In this document: positions 32,408-40,851 of the stretch, one piece after another
How positions within the stretch are numbered: the first letter of the stretch is position 1
How the letters are laid out: every line of letters begins with the position of its first letter
Source: JBFWMG01 sp050251715
GTDB lineage: Bacteria > Desulfobacterota > Desulfovibrionia > Desulfovibrionales > Desulfovibrionaceae
Direction of reading: 5' to 3'
Length of the DNA stretch: 54,365 nt
Assembly (NCBI GenBank): GCA_050251715.1
Contig: JBFWMG010000024.1
Coordinates: forward strand, 1-54,365
Program-made: the position numbers and the translations under genes
The notes under the pieces: generated by a model
Database searches by the model: none
The model's input: only the letters and a program-made list of their open reading frames with translations
What the model was told of the DNA's origin: nothing

Positions 32408-33148
32408 GTGGAGGCTTTCCTTTATACAGATTGTGGGGGGAGGGCAAGGCAAGAGGATGGTGCCTTGTTTTGTGGTGATGTTGTCTTGTCATCTGGAATA
32501 TTTTTGAAATGCAAAAGTGATGATATATACTCTGTTTTTTGCGTATGTGATGGAATTGGTGGTCTCGAATCTGGGCATGAGTTTAGCAAATACATTTGCG
32601 AGAATATATTAAAATTTAGTAGTGGTGTTTGGATGGATAGAACGTCAGCAGTAGATGCTGTAGATCAGATACAACAGAAAGTTTGTGATGTTTTTAACGT
32701 TACGGGCGGATCGACAATGACTGTTGTGTGTATCTCTGGACGATGCTTGTCATTTGTTAATGCGGGGAACTCAAGAGCGTATTTACTTCGTGATAACAGG
32801 CTAGTTGTCTTGTCTCATGATCATACGTATGCACATAATCTTGTTCAGTGCGGAGTAATTGATCATTCAGAGTTGGCGACACACTATCTTGCTAGCTACC
32901 TATCTTTTGGAATCGGAACTGCTTTTTGTGAAGATTGGGATAAATCTCGTATAGAGTTTGAAAGTATTTTTCTGCAGGACAACGATGTGGTTATTCTTTG
33001 CACCGACGGATATTATGCGGGGCTACCTGAAGACAGATTTATTAGTTTCGTTAAAAATATTCAAGGAATGTCTTTTGTAGATATGAAAGAACGATTTGAT
33101 AAAGATATGGTAGATGACAATATGACAGTGATTGTTGTTAACTGTTAA
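32408..33148 (+). CDS. PP2C-family protein phosphatase
   Basis: A 246-residue protein starting with GTG at 32408, two bases after the caspase-kinase stop, so the two genes form an operon. PP2C motifs are all present: RARQEDG (Asp17), VCDGIGG (Asp48), GGSTMTVV, NAGNSRAYLL, CTDGYY and the final DDNMTVIVV. This is the metal-dependent Ser/Thr phosphatase fold. The coupling suggests it removes phosphates placed by the upstream kinase. It is AT-rich like its partner and unlike the flanking genome, a sign of transfer. Confidence 0.9.
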   Translation: MEAFLYTDCGGRARQEDGALFCGDVVLSSGIFLKCKSDDIYSVFCVCDGIGGLESGHEFSKYICENILKFSSGVWMDRTSAVDAVDQIQQKVCDVFNVTGGSTMTVVCISGRCLSFVNAGNSRAYLLRDNRLVVLSHDHTYAHNLVQCGVIDHSELATHYLASYLSFGIGTAFCEDWDKSRIEFESIFLQDNDVVILCTDGYYAGLPEDRFISFVKNIQGMSFVDMKERFDKDMVDDNMTVIVVNC

Positions 33149-33814
33149 TGCATCACGTGCCTGTAGATATGCTTGTTAGTTGGAATTTTCAAACATTGGA
33201 TTTGTGTATGCATTCTCACGATCGCTAGAGAAATAGATCACTTTCTCTCATCGCCCGTCTGTACAGAGATAGTATTCACCTGACACTGCCGCCCTGGCGG
33301 GGGGATGGTTACGCGGCCTTGGTGCCTGCCTTTTTCGCCTGTTCAGTCTTCAGCCGTCCATCCATGAAAATTTGGAGATGTGTCCTGCCTTCCATGCCGC
33401 GCTCCGGGTGGGACTGCGGGGGAAGGAGCGGTGTCTGGTGTACAGTTCCGATGCCTCATCGCCGCGCGCCCTTGTGTGTTTTCCGGCCACGGGCTCTTTC
33501 TTTTCGCACGTCGTTTTCACATGGCAGGCAATAGATCCCTCCGTTTACCCGCGTGCCGCAGCGGCACCGTGCCCCTCCCTCGCGAATCTTTTGGCTGGGG
33601 TGGCGACGGGGGATGTGGGTGGGCGCTATACGCGATGATGAAAATAATATAGCATCGGGCAATTTTTATAAGGAGTGAAGCGGGGCGGACGGATGGGGGC
33701 CGGTGCAATCGGAGGGATGGAGACCGCCGGGGCCGGTGTGCGGCCCAGCGGCCCGGCGGGCCGGACCAGGTCAAGGGAGCCGCAGCGGCATGACCACAGC
33801 GCAGGGAGGATGCT
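33149..33814. other. gene-poor stretch between the AT-rich island and the GC-rich cluster
   Basis: About 670 bases with no supported gene. The first 90 bases are AT-rich, and composition switches to GC-rich from about 33.29 kb, marking the island boundary. On the minus strand around 33309-33395 there is a short Lys/Ala-rich frame ending GRLKTEQAKKAGTKAA, perhaps the remnant of a lost gene's C-terminus; I do not call it as a gene. Confidence 0.5.
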
Positions 33815-34243
33815 ATGGCGTCAACGCAAGGTGTTCTGGAAACGGTGAAATCCGCCTGTTCGCAGCAGGGGTTGCGTTATACTTCGGCGAATTCCAGCGG
33901 GTTGTCCATTCCCTTCAAGTCTCCCCAGGGGAGAACGCAGGTCGTGCACGTGCATGTCCTCGACGAGGAACGCCAGCCCGGCGTGCTTATTTTTTCTCCG
34001 GTATTGAAGATGGGAAAGGATCAGATACTCGGCGAAGTGACGGCGAATCACGTCCTGGAGGAGAATACCCGGACCGCGCGGGGGCATTGGGCCATTGTGG
34101 CATTGAGCGACATGAAGCTCCTCTGCATCCAGGAGACGATCCGCATGGACAGGTTCGATCCAAAGGAGTTTGCCGATACGGTGCGCATTGTGGGCATGCT
34201 GGCGGACAATATGGAAGCGAAGTGCGGCACTGACATTTTTTGA
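33815..34243 (+). CDS. YbjN-like or secretion-chaperone-like protein
   Basis: A 142-residue soluble protein starting behind GGGAGGATGCT. It consists of alternating strands and helices (GLSIPFKSPQGRTQVVHVHVL, then PGVLIFSPV and WAIVALSDMKLLCIQ). This is the pattern of YbjN / type III secretion chaperone-like domains, although similarity is only by eye. It overlaps the frame of the following Ala/Gly-rich protein only if a longer start is used there, and a true start 60 bases later is better. The function is unknown. Confidence 0.6.
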   Translation: MASTQGVLETVKSACSQQGLRYTSANSSGLSIPFKSPQGRTQVVHVHVLDEERQPGVLIFSPVLKMGKDQILGEVTANHVLEENTRTARGHWAIVALSDMKLLCIQETIRMDRFDPKEFADTVRIVGMLADNMEAKCGTDIF

Positions 34244-34302
34244 CCTGTGCTCGGGCGGCCATGGCGGTTGCGCCGCCAGCCGACGGAACAACGGGAGGGC
34301 GC

Positions 34303-35364
34303 ATGGATAACGGTGCGAACGGTGGCGGCAACGGCAAAGGGGCGGGCCGGGTGGTCGATCCCCTGAAAGGCAGGGTGGCCCAGGGGGCGCGCAGCGTGGT
34401 CGATCCCTTGGCGCGGGCCGCGGCCACGCCGCCTGTGCGGCCCCAGCCTCCACAACGGGGTGCCCAGGCGGGCGGCGGCACGGCAGCGGGGTCCCCCGGC
34501 AAGGCGGCCAACTTCGGCACGCCGCCGCGCAAGCCTGCCTCATGGAGCCGCGCCAAGATCGTGGCGTATTGCCTGGCCGCGCTGTTGCTGGTGGGCGGGG
34601 CGTACACGGCGTCCGCCTGCCTGTCCTATTCCCGGCTCGTGGATGGCAAGATCGCATTGCACAAGGCCAGCCGCGCCGACGAACGCAACGCCCTGGCGGC
34701 GAAGATGGCCAAGGATACCGAGGCGCGGGAGGCGCGGCACAACGCCCTGCTGCACGATGCAAAAATCAACAGCGGGCAAGCGGCGGCCGAGCTGCATGCC
34801 GAGGAATTCCGCAAGCGGCTTGGCTATGACCCGTCGTTCGCGCGGTCGGTGCGCGAAAAGACCATCCTCAAGATGGCGGACATCGCGCGCGACACGTCCT
34901 TGCAGGCGCGGGATGTGGTGGAACGGATCGCGGCGATCGCGGCCCCCAAGGACGCCAAGATCAAGGTGTCCAAGGCTTCTGGTTCCACCTTCGACATCGC
35001 GGTCACCTTCCCCATGAGCGCCTTGTCCTATGGTGAATCAGGCGCATCGACCAAGCATCATACGCTGGATGCGTTGCAGGACGAGGTGACCACGCTGATA
35101 GCCCGTGGGATCAAGGACATGTACGACCATTGCGGACTGGACCACGTGCGGGCCATCCGCATGGCCTGCACGCACGGCGTCAAGACGGGTTTTCTGGGGA
35201 GTGGGCCTGTCGTGGAAAAGACCCTGTATGGGACGACGTTGGCAAGGGATACGGCCAAGCGGATGGGGGCATGGCGCGTGGTGCAGCTGGACGCCATCAA
35301 GAAGGCCATGGCCGTTGACGAGAATCTGTTCCCAAAGCTCACCTTGCAGCGTAGTCCGTTCTAA
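34303..35364 (+). CDS. membrane-anchored protein of unknown function
   Basis: A 353-residue protein starting at ATG 34303 behind GGGAGGGCGC. The first 80 residues are a Gly/Pro/Ala-rich, disordered cytoplasmic tail with two VVDPL repeats. A single membrane helix follows at about residues 87-108 (IVAYCLAALLLVGGAYTASACL). The remainder, probably periplasmic, has a charged helix and an alpha/beta part. No family recognised. It precedes another single-pass protein of similar plan. Confidence 0.65.
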   Translation: MDNGANGGGNGKGAGRVVDPLKGRVAQGARSVVDPLARAAATPPVRPQPPQRGAQAGGGTAAGSPGKAANFGTPPRKPASWSRAKIVAYCLAALLLVGGAYTASACLSYSRLVDGKIALHKASRADERNALAAKMAKDTEAREARHNALLHDAKINSGQAAAELHAEEFRKRLGYDPSFARSVREKTILKMADIARDTSLQARDVVERIAAIAAPKDAKIKVSKASGSTFDIAVTFPMSALSYGESGASTKHHTLDALQDEVTTLIARGIKDMYDHCGLDHVRAIRMACTHGVKTGFLGSGPVVEKTLYGTTLARDTAKRMGAWRVVQLDAIKKAMAVDENLFPKLTLQRSPF

Positions 35365-35382
35365 CCCAGGGAGATGCGGCGC

Positions 35383-35973
35383 ATGACCGACAAGCAGTAT
35401 ACCCGGATTTCCATCCTGTGCCTGGTGGGCCTGGCGTGTGCCAGCTATCTGTATGTGCAGTATCCCAAGCGGATGGACAGGCGTTACGACAGGGAGGTGT
35501 TCCGCCTGGACAGGGAGCACGATGCCGAGGTTTCGGCCATGAATTTGGCGTTTTTAAAACAACAGATGGAGAGCATCACGGCGTTCGAGAAGGCGTCCCT
35601 TGACGCGCGTGGCGGCGGCGCCGTGGGCTTGGCGCGCGATCCGGACGTGCCTATCGAGACCATGCTGGCCAATGTGGCGACGCATGTCGTGAACGAGCAC
35701 AAGGGCACGGCGGCCGTGGGCGATCACATGGTTCGCGTGGAGGTGGAGAATTTTATCGAGTTCGCCGTCTACATCGACCTGGACGCCGCGCCCAATGTGC
35801 GCGCCGCCATCGTCAAGGACGTTCTGGCACTCACCCGGCAATATGTGCACGCCATATGTTTCATGCGGCAGGGGCAGGGCTATTCGGCCATCTCGCGGGA
35901 CGGTATCTTGAAATACAAGGATTGGGGAACCGTGTCGCTGGCGTCCGCGCAAAAGGCGCTCAAGGATTTGTAG
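35383..35973 (+). CDS. membrane-anchored protein of unknown function
   Basis: A 196-residue protein starting at ATG 35383 with GGGAG upstream; an ATG 9 bases earlier is possible. It has an N-terminal membrane helix (about residues 9-26, ISILCLVGLACASYLYVQY), a short coiled coil, then a domain ending in HAICFMRQGQGYSAISRDGI. The plan (short tail, one helix, charged helix, alpha/beta domain) matches the upstream gene, so they may act as a pair. No family recognised. Confidence 0.65.
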   Translation: MTDKQYTRISILCLVGLACASYLYVQYPKRMDRRYDREVFRLDREHDAEVSAMNLAFLKQQMESITAFEKASLDARGGGAVGLARDPDVPIETMLANVATHVVNEHKGTAAVGDHMVRVEVENFIEFAVYIDLDAAPNVRAAIVKDVLALTRQYVHAICFMRQGQGYSAISRDGILKYKDWGTVSLASAQKALKDL

Positions 35974-36185
35974 CCTGGTGCGGGCGCGGCGGCCGTCACG
36001 ACGGTGGCGCGGGGTACGGCAAGGCCCGCGCGCAGGGGGCGGCTGGTGAGGCCGTAGGGGGTCTGGCGACCGTCCACGCAAGGCCCGCGCGCGGGGGGGG
36101 CGGCGTGGGGTTTTGTCCCGCAGAGGGCGCACGGCGGAGAGGTGCCTTGACAGGTGTGACAGGGCTGGGGCAGCTAGGGTGAGTC

Positions 36186-36728
36186 ATGACCCAGCCGCCC
36201 AACCATACCCATCGCCTGCTCCGGCGCGTGGCGCGCTACGTGCGGGCCTCGCCCCTGCCGCACGCCACGGCGGCGGTGGCAATGGTGCTGGCGGGCGTGG
36301 TGGGCTGGTGCGGCGTGGCGGACGGGGACGGCGGGACGCCGGGCTGGCTGCTGGTGGCGCATGCGCTGGGCTGGCTGGGGCTGGCGGGATTTGCGCTGGC
36401 CGACGGCTATTCGCGCTGGCGGGAGTTCGTGCGGCTGCGGGTGTTGTTTCGCCGGCACGGTTTTCGTCCGCGCATCGTGCATCCGGTCACGCGTTCGCGC
36501 TGCCAGCGCGACGCGGCGGTGGCGGCGGCGGACGAGGCGGGCTGCGGCGATGCGGTGCGCCGCCATTTCCACGCCTTGGGCTACCGCGCCCATCACCTCT
36601 TCCCCGACCGCATCATGGCCAACCCGTTGCTGTTCTTTCATCCCCGGTTTGTCATGGCTGCGTATTTGCCAAAAAGAAGGCCTGAATGCTCAGGGAGGGC
36701 AAGAAAGCGAGGTGTTATATCTGTATAA
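36186..36728 (+). CDS. two-helix membrane protein of unknown function
   Basis: A 180-residue very GC-rich gene. Two hydrophobic helices (about residues 27-45 and 53-73) are followed by an Arg-rich soluble part with several His. The last 25 residues change to low-complexity basic sequence where base composition drops sharply at about 36.66 kb. The original C-terminus may therefore have been lost by the insertion of the adjacent AT-rich segment. The intergenic 35974-36185 holds two GC-rich repeats but no gene. Confidence 0.55.
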   Translation: MTQPPNHTHRLLRRVARYVRASPLPHATAAVAMVLAGVVGWCGVADGDGGTPGWLLVAHALGWLGLAGFALADGYSRWREFVRLRVLFRRHGFRPRIVHPVTRSRCQRDAAVAAADEAGCGDAVRRHFHALGYRAHHLFPDRIMANPLLFFHPRFVMAAYLPKRRPECSGRARKRGVISV

Positions 36729-36764
36729 TAAATAATACATAAAATATATTCATTTTACAAGCAA

Positions 36765-37919
36765 GTGATAGCAAGGATTAGTATAAAAATCGGACACAAA
36801 ACTATTGTAGTGTATTTAGATACATCAGATTTTTCTACATTGTACAAATTAAATCTTACCACTGAAGAGCGATCAGTCAAAAATTTTCTCATCAATTGTG
36901 TTGAAGAAAAGAAAATTATAATCCCAAATTCTTTCCCACTAATGGTTGAATTCATTCAAAACTTTTCTAATGAGTATAAGCAAGATAGGTTAGATCGTGC
37001 ACTACTGATAAAAAAGCTGTGTGGTAATTATGCTTTTCAATACATACCAGTAAACGACAATTCGCAGTGCCTCAATGACCGTGGAGTATGGACACCACCC
37101 AATCTGCCAATAAACATTGATAAAATAATTATAGGGCTTTCAAAAGCTTGGAAAGGAAATCCCCAGACAGCGCAATGGGCAAAAGATCTAATTAACCCTG
37201 GCAGAAGGATACAACTGGCTCAAAAACATAGAGAACTGTTTACATGTAAACTAACCACTGAGGAGGTTCACAAAGAAGGGGTGATCGGTAAAATATGTGA
37301 GGGTGAAGATGTGTTGTATTTTTTACTGAAGAAAATCTCTCGAAAGGATTTTCAGCGTAAGATTGAAAAAATTATAAATGATCCAGAAAGTTACGTGCTA
37401 GATGTCCATGGCTATAGACCAATACTAACTGAAATGATGCAGCAATTTCATGATGTTGCATCCACTATTCGAATATCGATTGAGAGCTTGGAGGCAGCGT
37501 TAGCGCAACACAAGGAAAAATTGGAGGAACTCAGTAAAACTAAGAAACAATTGCTGTCTAGCAATATGCATCCGATCGAGAAAAATACTGTTAAACAGAT
37601 ACTTAAAAATTTCAAATCACAGATGGACACAGGAAATTTAGCTTCAAGATATTGTACAAAGCTACCCAAGATGTTTCCAAAATATTGTTTAGATGTTCTT
37701 GATATATACATTAAAGAGCATCTTCTTCAACCTTCACGCAACTGGAATGAATCTGACTTTGGAGATATTATTCATTCACTGTTCATTCCGCATTCGAATC
37801 TATGGCGTGGAGATACTTCGTTTTGTAACCTCATGCTTAAAAACGATATCAGATTCAAAGAGCGTGTCGTCCCGAAACTACTAGACCTTCCGAGCAGAAT
37901 TGAAAATTATTATAAGTGA
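36765..37919 (+). CDS. putative PIN-like nuclease, orphan AT-rich gene
   Basis: A 384-residue gene with a GTG start and no clear ribosome binding site. The N-terminus VVYLDTSDFSTLYKL and the C-terminal SDFGDIIHSLFIPHSNLW, then GDTSFCNLML, resemble the acidic residues of the PIN-domain nuclease fold (first Asp, then a D..H pair, then a final Asp); a middle Glu is plausible at IPNSFPLMVEF. The central part is a long helical insertion with a Lys-rich coiled coil. It is AT-rich and isolated, which suggests horizontal acquisition. An RNase toxin or defence role is inference. Confidence 0.6.
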   Translation: MIARISIKIGHKTIVVYLDTSDFSTLYKLNLTTEERSVKNFLINCVEEKKIIIPNSFPLMVEFIQNFSNEYKQDRLDRALLIKKLCGNYAFQYIPVNDNSQCLNDRGVWTPPNLPINIDKIIIGLSKAWKGNPQTAQWAKDLINPGRRIQLAQKHRELFTCKLTTEEVHKEGVIGKICEGEDVLYFLLKKISRKDFQRKIEKIINDPESYVLDVHGYRPILTEMMQQFHDVASTIRISIESLEAALAQHKEKLEELSKTKKQLLSSNMHPIEKNTVKQILKNFKSQMDTGNLASRYCTKLPKMFPKYCLDVLDIYIKEHLLQPSRNWNESDFGDIIHSLFIPHSNLWRGDTSFCNLMLKNDIRFKERVVPKLLDLPSRIENYYK

Positions 37920-38091
37920 TATGTAACATCACCGTGGACGTGGTTAATTGTTGATTAGAAGATTCTGCCTCAAAAGGGCGTCGAGGAGCTTTGTGTACAG
38001 GTGCCCATAGAGTGTCCAAGAGGTTGCATTGAGAAAAGAATGCGGGCATGTCGCGCGTGTTGAGATGGACATAACCCGTCAGGAAGCCAAA

Positions 38092-39462
38092 TTAATTCTT
38101 CAGACTATGTATCGGCGCCGGAATCCTTCCGCCAAGCCCGATAAACGACGCTGACTTGCCCGCGCCGGGGACCGGCATGATGGTGGCGGAGCCGAGGAGG
38201 CCGCCCCACGACACCGTGTCGCCCGCCTTTTTGCCGGGCACCGGGATCAGCCGCGCCGCCGTGGTCTTGTAGTTTATCATGCCGATGGCCATCTCGTCCG
38301 CAATGATCGCCGCGATGGTTTCCGCCGGGGTGTCGCCGGGCAGCGGCACCATGTCCAGCCCCACCGAGCACACCGCCGTCATGGCCTCCAGCTTTTCCAG
38401 CGTCAGTACGCCGCGCCGCGCCGCGTCCGCTATGTTCAGATCCTCGCTCACCGGAATGAACGCGCCCGACAACCCGCCCACGTGCGAGCTGGCGAACGCG
38501 CCGCCCTTCTTGACCGCGTCGTTGAGCATGGCCAGCACCGCCGTGGAGCCGGGAACCCCGATATCCTCCAACCCCAGCGCCTGAAAAATCTCGCCCACGC
38601 TGTCGCCCACCTGCGGCGCGGGGGCCAGCGACAAGTCCGCCACGCCAAAGGGCACGCCCAGCCGGTCGGCCACCTCGCGGCCAATGATCTCGCCCACGCG
38701 CGTCACCTTGTACGCCGTGCGCTTGATGACCTCGGACAGCTCGGACAGCGTGGCCTTGCCCGCCCCGCGCGCCCGGTCGATGGCCTTCTTCACCACGCCC
38801 GGTCCGCTGACGCCCACGTTGATGACCGCGTCCGGCTCGCCCACGCCCAGGTACGCGCCCGCCATGAACGGCACGTCCTGCGGAATGTTGGCGAACACCA
38901 CCAGCTTGGCGCAGCCGATGCCGTCGCGGTCCGCCGTGCGCGCGGCGGCGCGGACAATGGTCTCGCCCATGCGCGCCACCGCGTCCATGTTGATGCCCGC
39001 GCGCGACGAGGCCACGTTGATGGACGCGCACACCCGCCCTGTCACGGCCAGCGCCTCGGGCAGCGCCTCGATGAGCGCGGCGTCGCCGGGCGTCATGCCC
39101 TTTTCCACCAGCGCGCCGAAACCGCCCAGAAAGTTCACGCCCGCATTCTCCGCCGCCGCGTCCAGTACCTGGGCCGCGCGCACCATGTCGTCCGGCCCGA
39201 ACCCCGCGCACACCACGGCCATGGGGCTGACGCTGATGCGCTTGTTGACCACCGGGATGCCGTATTTTTCGCCCACCTCGTCGCACACCTGCACCAGATG
39301 GGCGGCCAGATGGCCGATCTTGGTGCGCACCTTGGCCTCAAAACGGGAGAAATCGCTGTCCGCGCAGTCGAACAGGCTGATGCCCAGGGTCACGGTGCGC
39401 ACGTCCAGGTGCTCGTTGCGGAGCATTTCCATGGTGCTCAGGACTTCGCGTTCGGTAAGCAT
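38092..39462 (-). CDS. PFL family protein (UPF0210 / DUF711)
   Basis: A 456-residue protein of the UPF0210 family, which has a glycyl-radical-enzyme-like (PFL) barrel fold but no demonstrated activity. I use ATG 39462, after which the family N-terminus (EVLSTMEMLRNEHLDVRTV) begins. Typical segments are RISVSPMAVVCAGFGPDDMV, VCASINVASSRAGINMDAVA, GVSGPGVV and the Gly-rich C-terminus FIGLGGRIPAPIHSLKN. It is encoded 132 bases downstream of an ACT-domain gene on the same strand, a known association. Confidence 0.9.
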   Translation of the reverse strand: MLTEREVLSTMEMLRNEHLDVRTVTLGISLFDCADSDFSRFEAKVRTKIGHLAAHLVQVCDEVGEKYGIPVVNKRISVSPMAVVCAGFGPDDMVRAAQVLDAAAENAGVNFLGGFGALVEKGMTPGDAALIEALPEALAVTGRVCASINVASSRAGINMDAVARMGETIVRAAARTADRDGIGCAKLVVFANIPQDVPFMAGAYLGVGEPDAVINVGVSGPGVVKKAIDRARGAGKATLSELSEVIKRTAYKVTRVGEIIGREVADRLGVPFGVADLSLAPAPQVGDSVGEIFQALGLEDIGVPGSTAVLAMLNDAVKKGGAFASSHVGGLSGAFIPVSEDLNIADAARRGVLTLEKLEAMTAVCSVGLDMVPLPGDTPAETIAAIIADEMAIGMINYKTTAARLIPVPGKKAGDTVSWGGLLGSATIMPVPGAGKSASFIGLGGRIPAPIHSLKN

Positions 39463-39594
39463 GTCGGCTCCCCGTAAAATGTGTCGCGGTGCGGTGGCGG
39501 ATTGCCGGAACCGTAGCCGCAAATGGCGTTGTAATATATAAATAATAATCGATACAGTATGATGTGGTGCGTATCCACGTGCCTTGGGTTCGCC

Positions 39595-40152
39595 CTAGAG
39601 CGGGGGGACGCGGTGGATGGCCTCGAAGATGGCGCGGTGCTGCAGATTGGCGCGCATGGCGAGCGTGGTGGCGACCGAGGCCAGGTCGCGGCGGAAGGCG
39701 GCCGTGTCCGTGGCGGCGGGCACCGCGACTTCAAAGGCGATAACCACCTGGCCAGTGGGCGCGGGCAGGGTGATGGCCTTGAGCCGCTCGATATTCACGC
39801 CATGCCGCGCCAGCACGGCGGACACCGAGGCGATGAGGCCCAGCCTGTCCGGGCCGGAGAGCGTGACCACAAAGGGCTCGGCGTCATCCGGGCCTTGGGG
39901 GCAGGCGGGGCCGAACGGACGCACCACCACGGTCATGTCCGGTCCGGCCAGCTGTTCGGCCAGCCAGGCGCGCAGGGCGTCCAGCACCAAACCATCGGGC
40001 AGGGACACGATGGCGATGGCGGCGTACTCGGTCATGAGCACGGACTGGGTGATTTCGAGAATGTTGCAGCCGAGGTCTGCCAGCGCCTTGGACACGGCAT
40101 GCATGACGCCGGGGCAATCGCGGCCCAGAAAAGAGACTACCGCCTTGGTCAT
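39595..40152 (-). CDS. ACT-domain regulator (GcvR / UPF0237-like)
   Basis: A 185-residue protein with two ACT domains: residues of about 3-75 (VSFLGRDCPGVMHAVSKALAD, then LGCNILEITQSVL) and of about 95-170 (VTLSGPDRLGLIASVSAVLAR, then HGVNIERLKAI). ACT domains bind amino acids or other small effectors. Single-domain versions sit next to UPF0210 genes elsewhere, and the two-domain type resembles the glycine cleavage repressor GcvR. Start at ATG 40152. It likely forms an operon with the UPF0210 gene. Confidence 0.88.
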   Translation of the reverse strand: MTKAVVSFLGRDCPGVMHAVSKALADLGCNILEITQSVLMTEYAAIAIVSLPDGLVLDALRAWLAEQLAGPDMTVVVRPFGPACPQGPDDAEPFVVTLSGPDRLGLIASVSAVLARHGVNIERLKAITLPAPTGQVVIAFEVAVPAATDTAAFRRDLASVATTLAMRANLQHRAIFEAIHRVPPL

Positions 40153-40253
40153 GGAACGTCCTTTTGCGGAAAAGGGCTTCCGCTGGTTTGGCCGGGGGCA
40201 TGCACCCCTCCGGCAAGGTGGTGTGGCGGGGCGGCGCCACGCGCATGGCGCGC

Positions 40254-40283
40254 AGTATACCGGAGGGCGGCGCGTTATTACAA
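40254..40283 (-). promoter_or_regulatory. sigma-70 promoter of the ACT-UPF0210 operon
   Basis: On the minus strand TTGTAA and TATACT are 18 bases apart, about 100 bases upstream of the ACT start. A GC-rich inverted repeat (GCCGGGGG around 40190-40215) lies in the leader and may be structured. The remaining 40153-40650 holds no supported gene. Confidence 0.55.
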
Positions 40284-40616
40284 GCGCATCCTGCCGCCGC
40301 AAGGGAGATCCTCCAGGAGCGGCGGCAAGCCGTGCGCAACAGGCGCACCCGCCTGGTCCGCCGCACCGGTCTGTGCCACCATCCCGTGCCGAATGCAATG
40401 GTAGGCTGCGATGTAAGGATGCATGGCTGGATGGCTCCCGGGCGGGTCAACGGGCAACAGGCGCGCGGTTGCCGATGGCGCGGCGGCTGGCGTGGCGGCT
40501 GGCGTGGCGGCAGCGCAAGGGCTGGAACACAGGGCGCGGGGCGTTGGGATCTTGTTCGGGCGTGGCGCGCCGGGGCAAAGGAAACGGCGGCGGTCCGGGG
40601 AAGCGGGCCGCCGCCG

Positions 40617-40644
40617 TAAAACAGAAGCGAAACATCCGCTTCTG
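40617..40644 (-). terminator. terminator behind the small membrane ORF and nifV
   Basis: The arms CAGAAGCG (40622-40629) and CGCTTCTG (40637-40644) form an 8-base-pair stem, followed on the minus strand by TTTTA. It ends the leftward nifV transcript, a few bases after the small ORF stops. Confidence 0.7.
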
Positions 40645-40650
40645 CGGCAG

Positions 40651-40851
40651 TCAGTGTGGCAGGCCGGGGAATCCGCGCGGGGCTAGGGTCCGATCCGTGC
40701 CGTGGGGCGTGGCCGCAGGGACGCTGGAGGGCGCGGGACCGGCAAAGGATGCGGTGGCCACGGTCAGGGCCACGGCCAGCACGATGGCGACGCACAGTGC
40801 GAGCATGGTGCGGATTATTCTGCTCCGGGTGTCGTGGCGTTCGTAAAGCAT
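40651..40851 (-). CDS. small membrane protein overlapping the 3' end of nifV
   Basis: A 66-residue protein with one hydrophobic helix at about residues 14-37 (MLALCVAIVLAVALTVATAS) and a Pro-rich outer tail, so it is either single-pass or has a cleaved signal. The start at 40851 has a very strong GGAGGTGCCGCC site and overlaps the nifV stop region by 37 bases in another frame. A terminator follows closely. The strong site and terminator make it likely real. The function is unknown. Confidence 0.6.
   Translation of the reverse strand: MLYERHDTRSRIIRTMLALCVAIVLAVALTVATASFAGPAPSSVPAATPHGTDRTLAPRGFPGLPH

Noticed and set aside
33309..33660. Several short frames in the gap after the phosphatase
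   Set aside because: No ribosome site, no motif, mutually overlapping; one Lys/Ala-rich tail may be a remnant only.
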